Source of the DNA: a virus
Strand: one strand, 5' to 3'
IMG/VR virus record: IMGVR_UViG_3300009365_003819
Span: 1-27,978 of that record
DNA length: 27,978 nt
Both the position numbers and the translations under genes were made by a program. The notes under the pieces are model-generated. The model was not told the origin of the DNA. It did not search any database and saw only the letters and a program-made list of their open reading frames with translations. Shown here one piece after another: positions 21,407-27,978 of the stretch (positions within the stretch are counted from its first letter, which is position 1; each line of letters opens with the position of its first letter).

Positions 21407-21739
21407 ATGTATGAGTACCAGGCTGAGCTTATGCGTGTCGTGGATGGCGACACTATTGATGCTCGTATTGATCTAGGTTTTAACGTCTGGGTTAAGAAGA
21501 GAATCCGTATGTCTGGCATCAATGCGCCTGAGTCGAGAACAAGAGATCTCGAGGAAAAGCAGCTAGGCATCGCTGCAAAGGAGAGATTACAAAAGATCCT
21601 CAGTGAGACTGATGGAGCTTTCACACTCATTTCACATGGCATTGGAAAATATGGTAGATGCTTAGGTGAGATATTTATTGATGATAAAAGTGTCAATGAG
21701 CAATTAATTATTGAGGGAGTTGTTAGGAGGTATGAATGA
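21407..21739 (+). CDS. Staphylococcal nuclease (SNase/thermonuclease) family protein
   Basis: About 110 aa. SNase marks: V-V-D-G-D-T-I-D-A (Asp and Thr of the Ca site), K-K-R-I-R-M-S-G-I-N-A-P-E (catalytic-type Arg and Glu) and G-K-Y-G-R-C-L-G-E-I (second Arg), ending with V-N-E-Q-L-I-I-E-G. ATG 21407 is preferred because GAGGTGG lies five bases upstream; GTG 21398 is in frame. No signal peptide, so it probably cuts DNA or RNA inside the cell, perhaps host DNA. Its stop overlaps the next start as ATGA. Confidence 0.87.
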   Translation: MYEYQAELMRVVDGDTIDARIDLGFNVWVKKRIRMSGINAPESRTRDLEEKQLGIAAKERLQKILSETDGAFTLISHGIGKYGRCLGEIFIDDKSVNEQLIIEGVVRRYE

Positions 21740-21834
21740 AACATCTGGATAGAGCGTTGGCGAAGCTTAGCGAACAAGCCCGCAGAGAGTATGAAGAAGT
21801 AATAGAACTTTGGATAACATACGGCGGAGACTAA
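21736..21834 (+). CDS. 32-aa mini-gene
   Basis: Strong AGGAGG five bases before an ATG that overlaps the nuclease stop as ATGA. The product is one charged helix (H-L-D-R-A-L-A-K-L-S-E-Q-A-R-R-E-Y-E-E-V-I-E-L-W). Its TAA abuts the next TTG start. Good translation signals argue it is real despite its size. Function unknown. Confidence 0.55.
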   Translation: MKHLDRALAKLSEQARREYEEVIELWITYGGD

Positions 21835-22101
21835 TTGAATAAAGTGAAGATCACAAGAAGCCAGCTTCGAAGAGCTATTAGTGAGTCTTTATCAGAGGGT
21901 CGCGACAAGCACGCCGACTTTACACTTAGCGAGGCAGAGCTAGATGAGATTATACGAAAGGTCGGTGCTAAAAAGTATCGGGTATATTCAAAGAAGAAAA
22001 ACCCAAAAACAGGCAAGAGAAGAAATCTCGGCACCTTCAGCTCAAAGAAGGCAGCTAGAAAGCGTGAGAGGGATATTGAGTTCTTCAAGAGACAAGGCTA
22101 G
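21835..22101 (+). CDS. Basic small protein with (I)-S-E leader
   Basis: An 88-aa protein from TTG 21835, placed directly after the preceding TAA with GGCGGAG six bases upstream; GTG 21844 is an alternative. It begins M-N-K-V-K-I-T-R-S-Q-L-R-R-A-I-S-E-S, closely like the leader at 17521. An acidic helix (L-S-E-A-E-L-D-E-I-I-R-K) follows, then a Lys/Arg-rich domain (K-N-P-K-T-G-K-R-R-N-L-G-T-F-S-S-K-K-A-A) suited to nucleic-acid binding. No named family recognised. Confidence 0.65.
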   Translation: MNKVKITRSQLRRAISESLSEGRDKHADFTLSEAELDEIIRKVGAKKYRVYSKKKNPKTGKRRNLGTFSSKKAARKRERDIEFFKRQG

Positions 22102-22150
22102 CGATAATCTTGAACAACACAAAATAGTGCGTTAAAGTAGGAGAACCAGG

Positions 22151-22372
22151 GTGAGAATTGGTGATCTGGTTTTCTATAAGGGATTCGTTCACGATGACAC
22201 CGATCCACCTTCGTTGGAATATTTCAGCAATTTAAAGCTGGGCTTAATCATATCTGTGAGTGGTAGCATATTTCAGATTTCCACAGGTGGGCACTTATGG
22301 TGGACATGCACCAATGGCGGAGAGATATTCAAAGACTGGGAAATGCTAATTGTTAGTAAGCTTGACAGATAG
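22151..22372 (+). CDS. Gly-Asp-Leu-Val family small protein
   Basis: A 73-aa protein from GTG 22151, with TAGGAGAA upstream. It begins M-R-I-G-D-L-V-F-Y-K-G, then L-K-L-G-L-I-I-S-V-S-G-S, I-F-Q-I-S-T-G-G-H-L-W-W and D-W-E-M-L-I-V, a complete barrel-type pattern near the minimal size for the family. Followed after five bases by another relative. Confidence 0.65.
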   Translation: MRIGDLVFYKGFVHDDTDPPSLEYFSNLKLGLIISVSGSIFQISTGGHLWWTCTNGGEIFKDWEMLIVSKLDR

Positions 22373-22377
22373 ATAGT

Positions 22378-22668
22378 GTGGCAAGAAAAAAAGTAAAAGT
22401 AGGAGATCTCTATGAGGTTAATACCTTTGCCGGTGTTGTAGTGCACGTCAGGATCACACAGGTATTAGATGATGTGTCATATAGCTGTGTTCTAGTTCGA
22501 GAGTCAGACTTAAAAGCTTTGCGAGAAGCTAATGTCTATGTTAAGAAAGGTGAAAAACCTGAAGATGTCGAGGGCTATCTTTATGCCTGGCACATCAAAA
22601 AAAGCTTAAGCCGCTCGGGAAAGAGAAGAAGGATCGTTCGAAAGACAGGAAAAAAAGAAGTGAAATAA
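22378..22668 (+). CDS. Gly-Asp-Leu family small basic protein
   Basis: A 96-aa protein from GTG 22378. The signature is K-V-K-V-G-D-L-Y-E-V with V-V-V-H-V-R-I-T-Q-V-L and Y-S-C-V-L-V-R, then a long basic C-terminal tail (R-S-G-K-R-R-R-I-V-R-K-T-G-K-K). It forms a tandem pair with the family member at 22151. The basic tail suggests RNA or DNA contact. No strong binding site, so it may be coupled to the gene before it. Confidence 0.6.
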   Translation: MARKKVKVGDLYEVNTFAGVVVHVRITQVLDDVSYSCVLVRESDLKALREANVYVKKGEKPEDVEGYLYAWHIKKSLSRSGKRRRIVRKTGKKEVK

Positions 22669-22716
22669 CATTTATCTTTCTAGACTTTGACGGTAATTTT
22701 GATATCTGGAGTCTCA

Positions 22717-23409
22717 ATGTTAGGTAGCTTATTTTTTACAGCAATTTTCGCATGCAACAGCGGTGCAGATATCAATCCTAAAACTGCAGATGACGCTGAG
22801 TCATCTGAGTCATCTGAATCATCGTATAATGACTTTACATCACCAGAAATAAATGTATCACCCGATCTATTAGGCGCAGATACTTCGGCTTCTTCTAGTG
22901 CTGATAGTGACGAAGAAGAGGAGTCACCCATTACATGGACTGAGTGTGATCAGTGGCCAGGCAACCATCCATGTGATTTTAAATTGTATGACTCAAGCGG
23001 TGATGTCTGGACTCTATACAGCAACTATGGCACTGTGATGGTAATCGAATTTGTGACAATGTGGTGTGCTGTCTGCAATAGCATCGCGCCACATGTTCAG
23101 ACGATGCAGGATGCCTACACTTCTCGTGGATACGACTTCTTATGGGTAACTGTTATCGTCGAGGATTATAATCGTGAGAGTGTAGAGTTTTCAGAAGCTC
23201 AGGACTGGATTGATAGAAATGGAATGACAACATCACCTGTATTAGTAGGGTCGCGTGACATGATAGACATGAGTGGCCAACAGGGTTATCCTATCAGCTC
23301 CTGGCCTACCCTTGTTGTGATAGATGATGAGATGGTCCTAACACACGGAATCAATGGCTGGAATGAGAGTGTCATACTAGGGTGGGTTGAAGACGCTTTG
23401 AATCCGTAG
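22717..23409 (+). CDS. Thioredoxin-fold lipoprotein with WCAVC
   Basis: About 230 aa from ATG 22717 (GGAG eight bases upstream); TTG 22687 is in frame and would give a longer signal. Cys13 in A-I-F-A-C is a probable lipid-attachment site. A Ser/Glu/Asp-rich spacer follows, then T-E-C-D-Q-W-P-G-N-H-P-C-D-F and a thioredoxin domain with W-C-A-V-C, V-G-S-R-D-M-I-D and the cis-Pro segment S-W-P-T. It is a paralogue of the protein at 10004 but has a different redox pair, which should alter its potential. Likely anchored outside the cytoplasmic membrane. Confidence 0.83.
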   Translation: MLGSLFFTAIFACNSGADINPKTADDAESSESSESSYNDFTSPEINVSPDLLGADTSASSSADSDEEEESPITWTECDQWPGNHPCDFKLYDSSGDVWTLYSNYGTVMVIEFVTMWCAVCNSIAPHVQTMQDAYTSRGYDFLWVTVIVEDYNRESVEFSEAQDWIDRNGMTTSPVLVGSRDMIDMSGQQGYPISSWPTLVVIDDEMVLTHGINGWNESVILGWVEDALNP

Positions 23410-23410
23410 A

Positions 23411-24670
23411 TTACTTGCTTTTGCGCTTCTTGCGGTGTTTCTTTACCTTTTCCCACTGCGCCTTATCAACTCGTCTTGCCGGTCCACCCTTTAGAAAGCT
23501 ATTCACACGGGCCATCGCCCATTGGGCAGAAGTCATTCCAGGTCGAGACCCTGAGGATGTGTATGCACCAAGCCCTTTGCGGTAGACTGTTGCAAGAGCA
23601 CCGTACGGTGCATTATGCTTTTTTGCTTTATTCTTGAGAGACTTTTTTGTTTTTGCTGAGAATCCTTCTAGAATGTTATCACCATGGATTTCATCGAGTG
23701 TTTCTTCAAGTAAGTTTTGTAGCTCATTCATCTCAGTGATTTGTAATACTTCATTTGTGTATTTACTTTTTCTTGTTTTGTAGCCCGGCTTTGACCTAGC
23801 CATTTTTTCCATTCTATCTCTAAGCTTTTGTGCTTCTTTTTTCTTGCCCTGCTTATAGAGCTCTTTTGCTCTGTCTAGTAGCTTGTCTCTCTCGCTACCT
23901 TCCGGGGCTTTATAGCCAGCTCTGTGTGCTGAATCTTTTTTGTTTTGCTTCTCTTGAATGATTTTAATTGCTTCACTTACAATCTGCAATCTATACAGTT
24001 CAGGCTCTGTGATAGGATCATACATGTTTTCTAGATCTATTCCAAACTTTTGTGGATCTTGATACAAGTCATTGAGTGATTGCTCTTGTTTTGTGTCATG
24101 CTTTTTAGCTTTTTTGATAGCCTTGGCTTTTGTCATACCTGAGGCAACCATCCTTGCAATCATGATATCAGCGAAATCTTTGTCGCCGTCTCCATCCTGA
24201 TCCTTTTTCTTTGTTTTCTTTTTACTCTTTTCTTCTAGGAGCGGCTTAAAGGTTTTCTCTAAAAGCTCTGCTCTGACTAAATTGATTGATTCTTTTTTTG
24301 GTTTTTTATCGGCTGCATCCATCTGTCTCACGATTTTTCTCGCCCAGCTATAACCCGGATCACCACCCCAGAGCATCCAGGCGATGTAACCACTATCTGT
24401 TGCATGAGTCTTTCCTGGATCTATTTTTTTATTTTTTTTGTGACGATCAAAAAATGATTTCATTCTTCTGACAGTTTTCGGAGAGAGATTTGATCTACTC
24501 TTAAGGTTTGATGCGCGCTGCACACCAGATCCTATTCCTTGCTTCGATGCCTGTTTAGCACTCAGCCCTCCCTTGCCTTTGTTTTTTCTTCGAAGCTCGA
24601 GCCCTCGCTTAGCAGCTTTGGCAACAGACGCTGGAGGCTTAAAGTTTATGTGATCGTATTTGCCAGCCAT
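23411..24670 (-). CDS. Multi-module basic phage protein with DUF5824-like C-terminus
   Basis: About 419 aa from the ATG at 24670; the frame stays open upstream but the conserved module begins there. Modules in order: M-A-G-K-Y-D-H-I-N-F-K-P-P with L-S-P-K-T-V-R-R-M and W-M-L-W-G-G-D-P-G-Y-S-W-A; an acidic D-G-D-G-D-K-D-F-A-D segment; a Lys/Glu helix (D-R-A-K-E-L-Y-K-Q-G-K-K-K-E-A); and a C-terminal N-A-P-Y-G-A-L-A-T-V-Y-R-K-G and W-A-M-A-R-V-N-S-F-L-K-G-G-P-A, which resembles DUF5824. Modules are joined by L-x-x-L-L-E-E-type helices. Probably a DNA-associated or virion protein; function is inferred only. It is the only large leftward gene in this half of the window. Confidence 0.7.
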   Translation of the reverse strand: MAGKYDHINFKPPASVAKAAKRGLELRRKNKGKGGLSAKQASKQGIGSGVQRASNLKSRSNLSPKTVRRMKSFFDRHKKNKKIDPGKTHATDSGYIAWMLWGGDPGYSWARKIVRQMDAADKKPKKESINLVRAELLEKTFKPLLEEKSKKKTKKKDQDGDGDKDFADIMIARMVASGMTKAKAIKKAKKHDTKQEQSLNDLYQDPQKFGIDLENMYDPITEPELYRLQIVSEAIKIIQEKQNKKDSAHRAGYKAPEGSERDKLLDRAKELYKQGKKKEAQKLRDRMEKMARSKPGYKTRKSKYTNEVLQITEMNELQNLLEETLDEIHGDNILEGFSAKTKKSLKNKAKKHNAPYGALATVYRKGLGAYTSSGSRPGMTSAQWAMARVNSFLKGGPARRVDKAQWEKVKKHRKKRKSK

Positions 24671-24675
24671 TATGC

Positions 24676-24704
24676 ATGTAAATATTCTAAAGGTGATATA
24701 AAGT
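24676..24704 (+). promoter_or_regulatory. Promoter ATGTAA-N17-TAAAGT
   Basis: ATGTAA (24676-24681), 17 bases, TAAAGT (24699-24704), in the divergent gap next to the leftward multi-module gene. The predicted start is near 24711. Confidence 0.5.
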
Positions 24705-24749
24705 ATTATAGAAGATGCATTAGGGATGTTCTTCTTCTCAGTATTTTTC

Positions 24750-24944
24750 ATGGAGAAACAAGTGGACAAGCAGCAGTGTGAAAAGGTAGAGGAAATCAGG
24801 AAGAACCTCGAGGAGCTTAGAACAGTGAGCTGGTCTTCATATAAGTTAATTGGGTATCCACTAACCAGAAATCTGGCGAATAAAATTGATCGTGCAGCTA
24901 CTGACATCTCGTACCTTTTGAAGCTGATTGATTCTGACATGTAA
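24750..24944 (+). CDS. Hypothetical helical protein, about 64 aa
   Basis: ATG 24750 gives a soluble helical product (K-V-E-E-I-R-K-N-L-E-E-L, A-T-D-I-S-Y-L-L-K-L-I-D-S-D). An upstream ATG at 24726 adds eight mostly Phe residues and has no better binding site, so the start is unsure. The 3' end supplies the -35 element of the next gene. No family recognised. Confidence 0.5.
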   Translation: MEKQVDKQQCEKVEEIRKNLEELRTVSWSSYKLIGYPLTRNLANKIDRAATDISYLLKLIDSDM

Positions 24945-24967
24945 ATCATTAGATTTGTTGTTAAAAT
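24939..24967 (+). promoter_or_regulatory. Promoter ATGTAA-N17-TAAAAT, leaderless start predicted
   Basis: ATGTAA (24939-24944), 17 bases, TAAAAT (24962-24967). The ordinary start distance of about seven bases lands on ATG 24974. Confidence 0.62.
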
Positions 24968-24973
24968 AGTTTC

Positions 24974-25231
24974 ATGCAAAAATGGAATGCCTGGGACAAA
25001 AGATGCATGTGTATCGCACTTTTAAACCGCGAGCTTTTGAGCCAGGGCAGGACCCTCACCGAGATAGAAGTTGAATACAACAAGGGATGGTTTTGCCATG
25101 ATAAAGCCATCGCGTATAGACGACCTGCTCTCACGAAACAAGCAGAGAAGCTGCTTAGAAAGGGACACCGAGCAGTGTTTGACTTGACCCTTAAGAGCTA
25201 TGCAATACATGCAAAAAGCAAACGTTTGTAG
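24974..25231 (+). CDS. Hypothetical protein, 85 aa, probably from a leaderless mRNA
   Basis: ATG 24974 has no Shine-Dalgarno sequence (TAGTTTC precedes it) and coincides with the predicted transcription start. The product has Cys and Trp near the N-terminus (K-W-N-A-W-D-K-R-C-M-C-I-A-L), a helical middle (L-L-N-R-E-L-L-S-Q-G-R-T-L-T-E-I-E-V-E) and a basic C-terminal half. No signal peptide. No family recognised. The -35 of the RadA-like gene lies in its last codons. Confidence 0.6.
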   Translation: MQKWNAWDKRCMCIALLNRELLSQGRTLTEIEVEYNKGWFCHDKAIAYRRPALTKQAEKLLRKGHRAVFDLTLKSYAIHAKSKRL

Positions 25232-25237
25232 TAAAAT
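25209..25237 (+). promoter_or_regulatory. Promoter ATGCAA-N17-TAAAAT for the RadA-like gene
   Basis: ATGCAA (25209-25214), 17 bases, TAAAAT (25232-25237). The predicted leader is about 38 bases, with AAGGGATATAAA before ATG 25282. Confidence 0.65.
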
Positions 25238-25281
25238 AAGCAGGTAAGCAACAACAACAATCCACACGCAAGGGATATAAA

Positions 25282-26031
25282 ATGCGACTTAATACAAACA
25301 TTGGCACTGTTCCTCTTGGAACAAACATTCTTGATGTCGAGGTGCCCGAGGCTCTACGAAAGAGGATTTCTTCTGGACTCGAATACTTTGACGATGCTAT
25401 GGGTGGTAAGGGTTTCACTCCTTCTGCGGTGACACTGTTTACTGGCACACCTGGTGCTGGAAAGACAACCATGATGCTAGAGCTTGCAAATTCTCTTACT
25501 TTTCGTGGTGGAAACGTTCTGTTTAATACTGCTGAGGAATCGCTTTATCAGCTCAAGATGACTGTTGAAAGGCTGCGTCTTCGTTCTGGTTTTAATGCAG
25601 GCCAAGAAACAATGGTACCTGACCTGCTCAAGAACTGTGATGAGTTGCGTGCTCGGCATCCAAACCGTCCGTTCTTCCTTATTGTTGACTCTCTCCAGAC
25701 ACTCAATGATGGCAAGTACGGTGAGCATCAAACTAACTCAAAGACAACACAGCGGTCTCTTGCAATGATTACTGATTATTGTAAGGAGAATTTCTGCAAT
25801 GCTCTTGTAATCGGTCAGGTTACCAAGGACGGAAAGATGGCCGGTGCAAATGTCTTGAAGCACATGGTTGACTCAATGGTGACGCTGGATATTGAACGTC
25901 GTGATGAGGATCTCATGGGTTGCCGAGTTCTCCAGGTTGAGAAGAATCGATTTGGTGGCGCTGGTCACATCTTCTTTCTGGCTCTTCGAGAGAGTGGTTT
26001 TATGGAGGTTAGCCGAGTTAGCTTGGCGTAG
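25282..26031 (+). CDS. RadA/Sms-like RecA-fold ATPase, core domain only
   Basis: A 249-aa protein. Walker A G-T-P-G-A-G-K-T-T near residues 55-62; Walker B F-F-L-I-V-D-S-L-Q-T near 130; V-I-G-Q-V-T-K-D-G-K-M-A-G; and near 225 the RadA hallmark E-K-N-R-F-G. The N-terminal zinc finger and C-terminal Lon-like domain of bacterial RadA (about 450 aa) are absent. RadA promotes branch migration in homologous recombination; here it sits next to a DNA ligase, pointing to phage recombination-dependent replication or repair. Confidence 0.87.
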   Translation: MRLNTNIGTVPLGTNILDVEVPEALRKRISSGLEYFDDAMGGKGFTPSAVTLFTGTPGAGKTTMMLELANSLTFRGGNVLFNTAEESLYQLKMTVERLRLRSGFNAGQETMVPDLLKNCDELRARHPNRPFFLIVDSLQTLNDGKYGEHQTNSKTTQRSLAMITDYCKENFCNALVIGQVTKDGKMAGANVLKHMVDSMVTLDIERRDEDLMGCRVLQVEKNRFGGAGHIFFLALRESGFMEVSRVSLA

Positions 26032-26058
26032 GGGGCAATGCCCCCTCCTCCGGGAGGA
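26031..26058 (+). promoter_or_regulatory. Two hairpins before the ligase start; the second covers the ribosome binding site
   Basis: GGGGGC-AAT-GCCCCC (26031-26045) is a GC-rich hairpin just after the RadA-like stop. TCCTC-CGG-GAGGA (26046-26058) then pairs with the GGGAGGA that should bind ribosomes for ATG 26063. Both may limit ligase expression relative to the upstream gene. Confidence 0.55.
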
Positions 26059-26062
26059 TACT

Positions 26063-27286
26063 ATGGTAGCAGAAATTTTCAAACAAATCAAAGATACACA
26101 AGGGTCAAATGCAAAGAAAGCTCTGCTTGAGAGTCACAGCGATAATGAGCTGTTGAAAAAAGCTCTCAAGTATGGGCTCGATCCATTTACTCCTTTTAAC
26201 GTCGTGAAAGTTCCAAAGGTGAAATTTCGCCTTGAGCTTCCGCTTTCCGAAGAAGAATCGTGGAATGAGTTTTTTACTGTGGCAGACGAGTGTGCGACCA
26301 GGCAGGTAACAGGAAATGCAGCAATTGATAGAGTTCAAGCATGCTTTTCCAGTGTGAGTGAAGAAAACGAGAAGTGGATGCGCAAGATTCTCAAGAAGCA
26401 TCTTGCTATTGGTGCATCTACAAAGACTGTCAACAAAGTTTTCCCTGGACTCGTTCCTACATTTGATGTTTCTCTTGCACAAAAGTTTGATGAGAAGCGC
26501 CTGACTGGAAAGAAAACTGTAGCAGTTGAACCAAAGCTTGATGGAATAAGATGCTTTGCTGTGGTTCGAAATGGCAGTGCACAACTTTTCGCAAGATCTG
26601 GAAAGCTAATAACAAACTTTGACTTGACAATCGGAAAGGAGCTGTCTAAACTGGGTGATGGCTGCTATGATGGTGAGTTGATGGGAGAGGATTTCACATC
26701 TCTAATGAGGCAGGCATACAGAAAGGATGGTGTAGATACATCACAAACCTATCTGTCACTATTTGACTTTCTTCCAATTGATGAATGGCTGGCCGGTGAG
26801 ACAGTTATGACTTGCAGAGATCGCGGAGTAGAGCTTCAAGGCAGGCTGAAAAACGTTAATCACAAGCATATCAGGATGATAACGCGATGGGAGATTGAGG
26901 CTGACACGGATAAGATCGAGACGCTTCACAGGGTGTTCATAGACTCTGGATATGAAGGAGCAATGGTAAAAGATCTAGACGCACCTTACAGATTCGGTCG
27001 CGGTTATGAGGTCATGAAGCTAAAACAGTTTCAAGATGTCGACCTTGAGATAGAATCTCTTCAGGAGGGCACAGGTAAGCATGTTGGTAAGCTAGGATCA
27101 GTTGAGGTCACATTCAATGGTGTAAAAGTAAGGGTGGGCTCAGGCTTCTCAGATGAATTGCGAGATGAGATCTGGGCAGATCCCAATGCATTCATTGGTC
27201 GTATTGTTGAGATAAGATACCAGGAGGTAACACCTGACGGGTCACTTCGCTTTCCGACGTTTGTGTGCTTTAGGAATGATCGATGA
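26063..27286 (+). CDS. ATP-dependent DNA ligase
   Basis: About 407 aa from ATG 26063, with GGGAGGA four bases upstream. Nucleotidyltransferase motif I V-E-P-K-L-D-G-I-R places the AMP-accepting Lys near residue 158. Further motifs: Y-D-G-E-L-M (motif III region), S-G-Y-E-G-A-M-V-K-D (motif IV) and V-M-K-L-K-Q-F (motif V), then an OB-fold part with R-V-G-S-G-F-S. An extra N-terminal helical region of about 140 residues precedes the catalytic core. It seals nicks in phage DNA. The stop overlaps the next start as ATGA. Confidence 0.93.
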   Translation: MVAEIFKQIKDTQGSNAKKALLESHSDNELLKKALKYGLDPFTPFNVVKVPKVKFRLELPLSEEESWNEFFTVADECATRQVTGNAAIDRVQACFSSVSEENEKWMRKILKKHLAIGASTKTVNKVFPGLVPTFDVSLAQKFDEKRLTGKKTVAVEPKLDGIRCFAVVRNGSAQLFARSGKLITNFDLTIGKELSKLGDGCYDGELMGEDFTSLMRQAYRKDGVDTSQTYLSLFDFLPIDEWLAGETVMTCRDRGVELQGRLKNVNHKHIRMITRWEIEADTDKIETLHRVFIDSGYEGAMVKDLDAPYRFGRGYEVMKLKQFQDVDLEIESLQEGTGKHVGKLGSVEVTFNGVKVRVGSGFSDELRDEIWADPNAFIGRIVEIRYQEVTPDGSLRFPTFVCFRNDR

Positions 27287-27450
27287 AGCTTAGCAGTGAT
27301 GCTATCAACCAGCTACTTCGTATCATTAGTGAAGTTGATGCGCCCTGGTGGCCACAAGGGCCAAGCGAGAAGCTAAAGAAAAGGCTTGAAAGCCAGGACT
27401 TTGTGATACAAAAGAAAAGGCTTCATATCAAGACTGAGAAGGAAAAGTAA
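27283..27450 (+). CDS. Small basic protein with (I)-S-E leader, 55 aa
   Basis: ATG overlaps the ligase TGA (ATGA), so it is coupled to ligase translation. It begins M-K-L-S-S-D-A-I-N-Q-L-L-R-I-I-S-E, the same kind of leader as at 17521 and 21835, followed by V-D-A-P-W-W-P-Q-G-P and a Lys-rich tail (L-K-K-R-L, Q-K-K-R-L-H-I-K-T-E-K-E-K). No known domain. Confidence 0.6.
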   Translation: MKLSSDAINQLLRIISEVDAPWWPQGPSEKLKKRLESQDFVIQKKRLHIKTEKEK

Positions 27451-27490
27451 ACGTTCTCTCCCTTCACATTATAATTTTTGTGAGGTGCAT

Positions 27491-27766
27491 ATGCGTTTAG
27501 CAATTGAGATCTTTGCGATGCTTTTCATACTGTCATTTTCTGAGGTAGCTGCACAGGACGTGCCTGAGCCTGATGCGCAGGACAGGACGATCGTATATAA
27601 GCAGAGAACAGAAATTGACTTTGAGGGAATTGAGATTGAAGGGCAGCTTGTAAAACCGCAAGGCTCGTTGATACTGGATCGTAGGGTGGGAACCTTTAAT
27701 CCTCTTATTAGACTACGAACAGACTTTGAAGAGGAAATAAAATCATCCGTCAATAACATAAAGTGA
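27491..27766 (+). CDS. Exported small protein, 91 aa
   Basis: ATG 27491 is preferred because GAGG lies six bases upstream; GTG 27485 is in frame. The N-terminal signal peptide (A-I-E-I-F-A-M-L-F-I-L-S-F-S) ends near V-A-A. The mature part is acidic at first, then has a conserved-looking I-D-F-E-G-I-E-I-E-G-Q-L-V-K-P and F-N-P-L-I-R-L-R-T-D-F segment. I have a weak, unverified impression that this resembles small envelope proteins linked to gliding machinery in Myxococcota. A TATAAT at 27471-27476 may be its -10. Confidence 0.6.
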   Translation: MRLAIEIFAMLFILSFSEVAAQDVPEPDAQDRTIVYKQRTEIDFEGIEIEGQLVKPQGSLILDRRVGTFNPLIRLRTDFEEEIKSSVNNIK

Positions 27767-27978
27767 AGATGGGTGACCTTGTCATACTCCATCGACCTTC
27801 GTACAAATATGATAATAAAAGTTTGACTGGGATCATAGTAGAAGTATTTGGTGCATTTAATGTAGCATCAACATCGATTGGAGATAAAACACGCAGCCCT
27901 GTTTATAAAATTATGACGTCTGAGGGTAATGTAGAAATATTCCTAAGTGAATGGGTCACACCGTTTCGAAAGAATTGA
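27763..27978 (+). CDS. Gly-Asp-Leu-Val family small protein
   Basis: A 71-aa protein whose GTG overlaps the previous TGA (GTGA). It begins M-K-M-G-D-L-V-I-L-H-R, then L-T-G-I-I-V-E-V-F-G, V-Y-K-I-M-T-S-E-G-N-V-E-I-F and E-W-V-T-P-F, a near-complete copy of the family pattern. Its TGA is the last codon of the window, so the gene is complete here. Confidence 0.65.
   Translation: MKMGDLVILHRPSYKYDNKSLTGIIVEVFGAFNVASTSIGDKTRSPVYKIMTSEGNVEIFLSEWVTPFRKN

Noticed and set aside
22110-22138. TTGAAC-N17-TAAAGT promoter for the gene at 22151
   Set aside because: The predicted start would fall after the ribosome binding site TAGGAGA, so the promoter and binding site conflict. It may be chance.
24671-24979. 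Extension of the leftward multi-module protein by 103 residues upstream of 24670
   Set aside because: The extension is low-quality sequence antisense to a better rightward gene, crosses a promoter, and the recognisable N-terminal block begins at the ATG 24670.

Overview
The window reads as part of a large, gene-dense bacteriophage genome (huge or jumbo type), most likely marine. I see no ribosomal, cell-division or central-metabolism genes and no terminase, capsid or tail gene that I can name with confidence. About 50 mostly small genes are packed tightly, with many ATGA, TAATG or GTGA stop/start overlaps. They sit with seven tRNA genes and phage-type enzymes: an ATP-dependent DNA ligase, a RadA-like ATPase, an XPD/DinG-type helicase, a minimal TilS and a CBS-less IMPDH/GMP reductase. 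A plasmid or another large mobile replicon is not excluded. An unusual number of products look exported: lipoproteins, two proteases, a MYXO-CTERM-like tail and a VWA lipoprotein with ASPM/SPD-2/Hydin-like repeats. That style is typical of Myxococcota and related delta-type bacteria, so I infer a host of that kind.

Layout. 1-1317: a string of small unknown genes. 1298-4730: helicase, TilS, IMPDH/GMPR and a tRNA with anticodon CAT, which fits TilS modification. 4749-9220: a secreted protein with a C-terminal sorting-like tail, tRNA-Asn, a His/Trp-rich secreted protein, GIY-YIG and hotdog enzymes, a metzincin lipoprotein and small unknowns. 9255-13406: a trypsin-like protease, a leftward two-gene lipoprotein operon (VWA plus thioredoxin-like) and small genes. 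13479-14399: tRNAs Leu(TAG), Ser(TGA), Thr(TGT), Ala(TGC), a SlyD-type FKBP gene and tRNA-Pro(TGG). 14412-18666: YkuK-like and HAD proteins, a Cys-rich protein, a tandem repeat and a membrane coiled-coil protein. 18709-21335: a MoxR AAA+ ATPase and its DUF2201 (HExxH plus VWA) partner. 21346-24670: nuclease and small genes, a second thioredoxin-like lipoprotein, and a leftward basic protein with a DUF5824-like end. 24750-27978: RadA-like ATPase, DNA ligase and small genes.

Three window-wide patterns stand out. First, a recurrent promoter architecture, RTGYAA-N17-TAnnnT, occurs in front of eight transcription units. Second, a scattered family of small proteins carries a Gly-Asp-Leu-Val signature near the N-terminus, probably SH3-like barrels. 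Third, several unrelated proteins begin with a basic amphipathic helix ending in (I/L)-S-E. This resembles the capsid-targeting leaders of T4 internal proteins and could mark a set of packaged or injected proteins. All assignments are from reading the sequence; no searches were run.
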